Below, in pieces: positions 6,208-6,454 of a stretch of DNA of 6,454 bases. How positions within the stretch are numbered: position 1 is the first letter of the stretch; the number at the start of each line of letters is the position of its first letter. The translations under genes and the position numbers were made by a program. A model generated the notes under the pieces. It searched no databases and was not told the DNA's origin. It worked only from the letters and a program-made list of their open reading frames with translations. Source of the DNA: Acidimicrobiia bacterium (lineage in GTDB: Bacteria > Actinomycetota > Acidimicrobiia > Spongiisociales > ZC4RG35); contig JAICND010000090.1 of the NCBI GenBank assembly GCA_025929005.1, positions 1 through 6,454 on the forward strand, in the 5' to 3' direction.

Positions 6208-6454
6208 ATGGCCGATGACGAGCTCGATCTGAGCGCTCTCTCCGACGACGACCTCGTCACCCAGATGCATGACGATCTCTACGACGGTCTGGCCGCCGAG
6301 ATCGTGGAGGGGACCAACATCCTTCTCGGGCGGGGTTGGGATGCCCAAAGGGTCCTAAACGATGCTCTGGTTGAGGGGATGCGCATCGTTGGAATCGACT
6401 TCCGCGATGGCATCCTCTTTGTTCCCGAGGTCCTCCTGGCAGCGAACGCCATGA
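6208..6454 (+). CDS. Corrinoid (B12-binding) methyltransferase partner protein, 3'-partial
   Basis: From ATG 6208 the frame stays open for 82 codons to the window end, so only the N-terminal part is present. After an acidic start (MADDELDL), residues about 15-82 match the helical cap domain (B12-binding_2) of corrinoid proteins. These include MtbC/MtmC/MttC-type partners of methylamine methyltransferases and the cobalamin module of methionine synthase. The best match is LVEGMRIVGIDFRDG at 54-68, followed by ILFVPEVLLAANAM at 69-82. The cobalt-ligating D-x-H-x-x-G motif would lie beyond the edge. Such proteins accept a methyl group on Co(I) corrinoid from one methyltransferase and hand it to another, usually towards tetrahydrofolate. 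Its divergent placement from a folate-linked demethylase operon suggests a shared C1 pathway. It has a good ribosome binding site. Family call is strong; the substrate is unknown because the partner methyltransferase is not visible. Confidence 0.87.
   Translation, partial: MADDELDLSALSDDDLVTQMHDDLYDGLAAEIVEGTNILLGRGWDAQRVLNDALVEGMRIVGIDFRDGILFVPEVLLAANAM

Noticed and set aside
6100..6348. 82-codon minus-strand frame across the intergenic region and the corrinoid gene start
   Set aside because: It would overlap the corrinoid protein's cap domain in antisense and run through the dehydrogenase promoter region. The plus-strand frame matches a known family and has a ribosome binding site.

Overview
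The window looks like chromosomal DNA from a high-GC bacterium. Three things make an actinobacterium plausible, perhaps of the Acidimicrobiia type: GC-rich codon use, frequent GTG starts, and a secreted lipoprotein with a very long Thr/Pro/Ser linker. This is inference only; there is no rRNA or other phylogenetic marker. I see no tRNA, rRNA, CRISPR array, insertion sequence or phage gene. Coding density is very high.

Left block, plus strand (1 to about 1900): the 3' part of a GlnD-like nucleotidyltransferase gene (DUF294 plus its C-terminal partner domain), open at the left edge, followed by a lipoprotein polysaccharide deacetylase of the NodB family. These two have no obvious link to the rest. 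The deacetylase converges on the next block with only 4 bases between the stop codons.

Central block, minus strand (6087 down to 1902): a three-gene operon read in the order dimethylglycine/sarcosine dehydrogenase-like flavoprotein (835 aa, FAD oxidoreductase fused to a GcvT-like folate module), then etfB, then etfA. All three start with GTG and both junctions are 4-base GTGA stop/start overlaps, so translational coupling is likely. The inferred biochemistry is oxidative N-demethylation of a methylated glycine. The one-carbon unit would be captured on tetrahydrofolate and the electrons passed to the co-encoded electron transfer flavoprotein.

Right edge, plus strand (6208 to the end): the 5' part of a corrinoid (B12-binding) methyltransferase partner protein, transcribed divergently from the dehydrogenase operon. 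The 120-base divergent intergenic region holds a near-perfect 12-base palindrome and a larger 7-base inverted repeat whose arm centres are 30 bases apart. These are good candidates for a shared operator.

The most interesting reading is that corrinoid-dependent methyl transfer (for example from glycine betaine or a methylamine) and folate-linked oxidative demethylation with a dedicated ETF form one divergently transcribed methyl-catabolism locus. The individual families are known. The substrate, the missing methyltransferases and the co-regulation are inference, because the cluster runs off the right edge.
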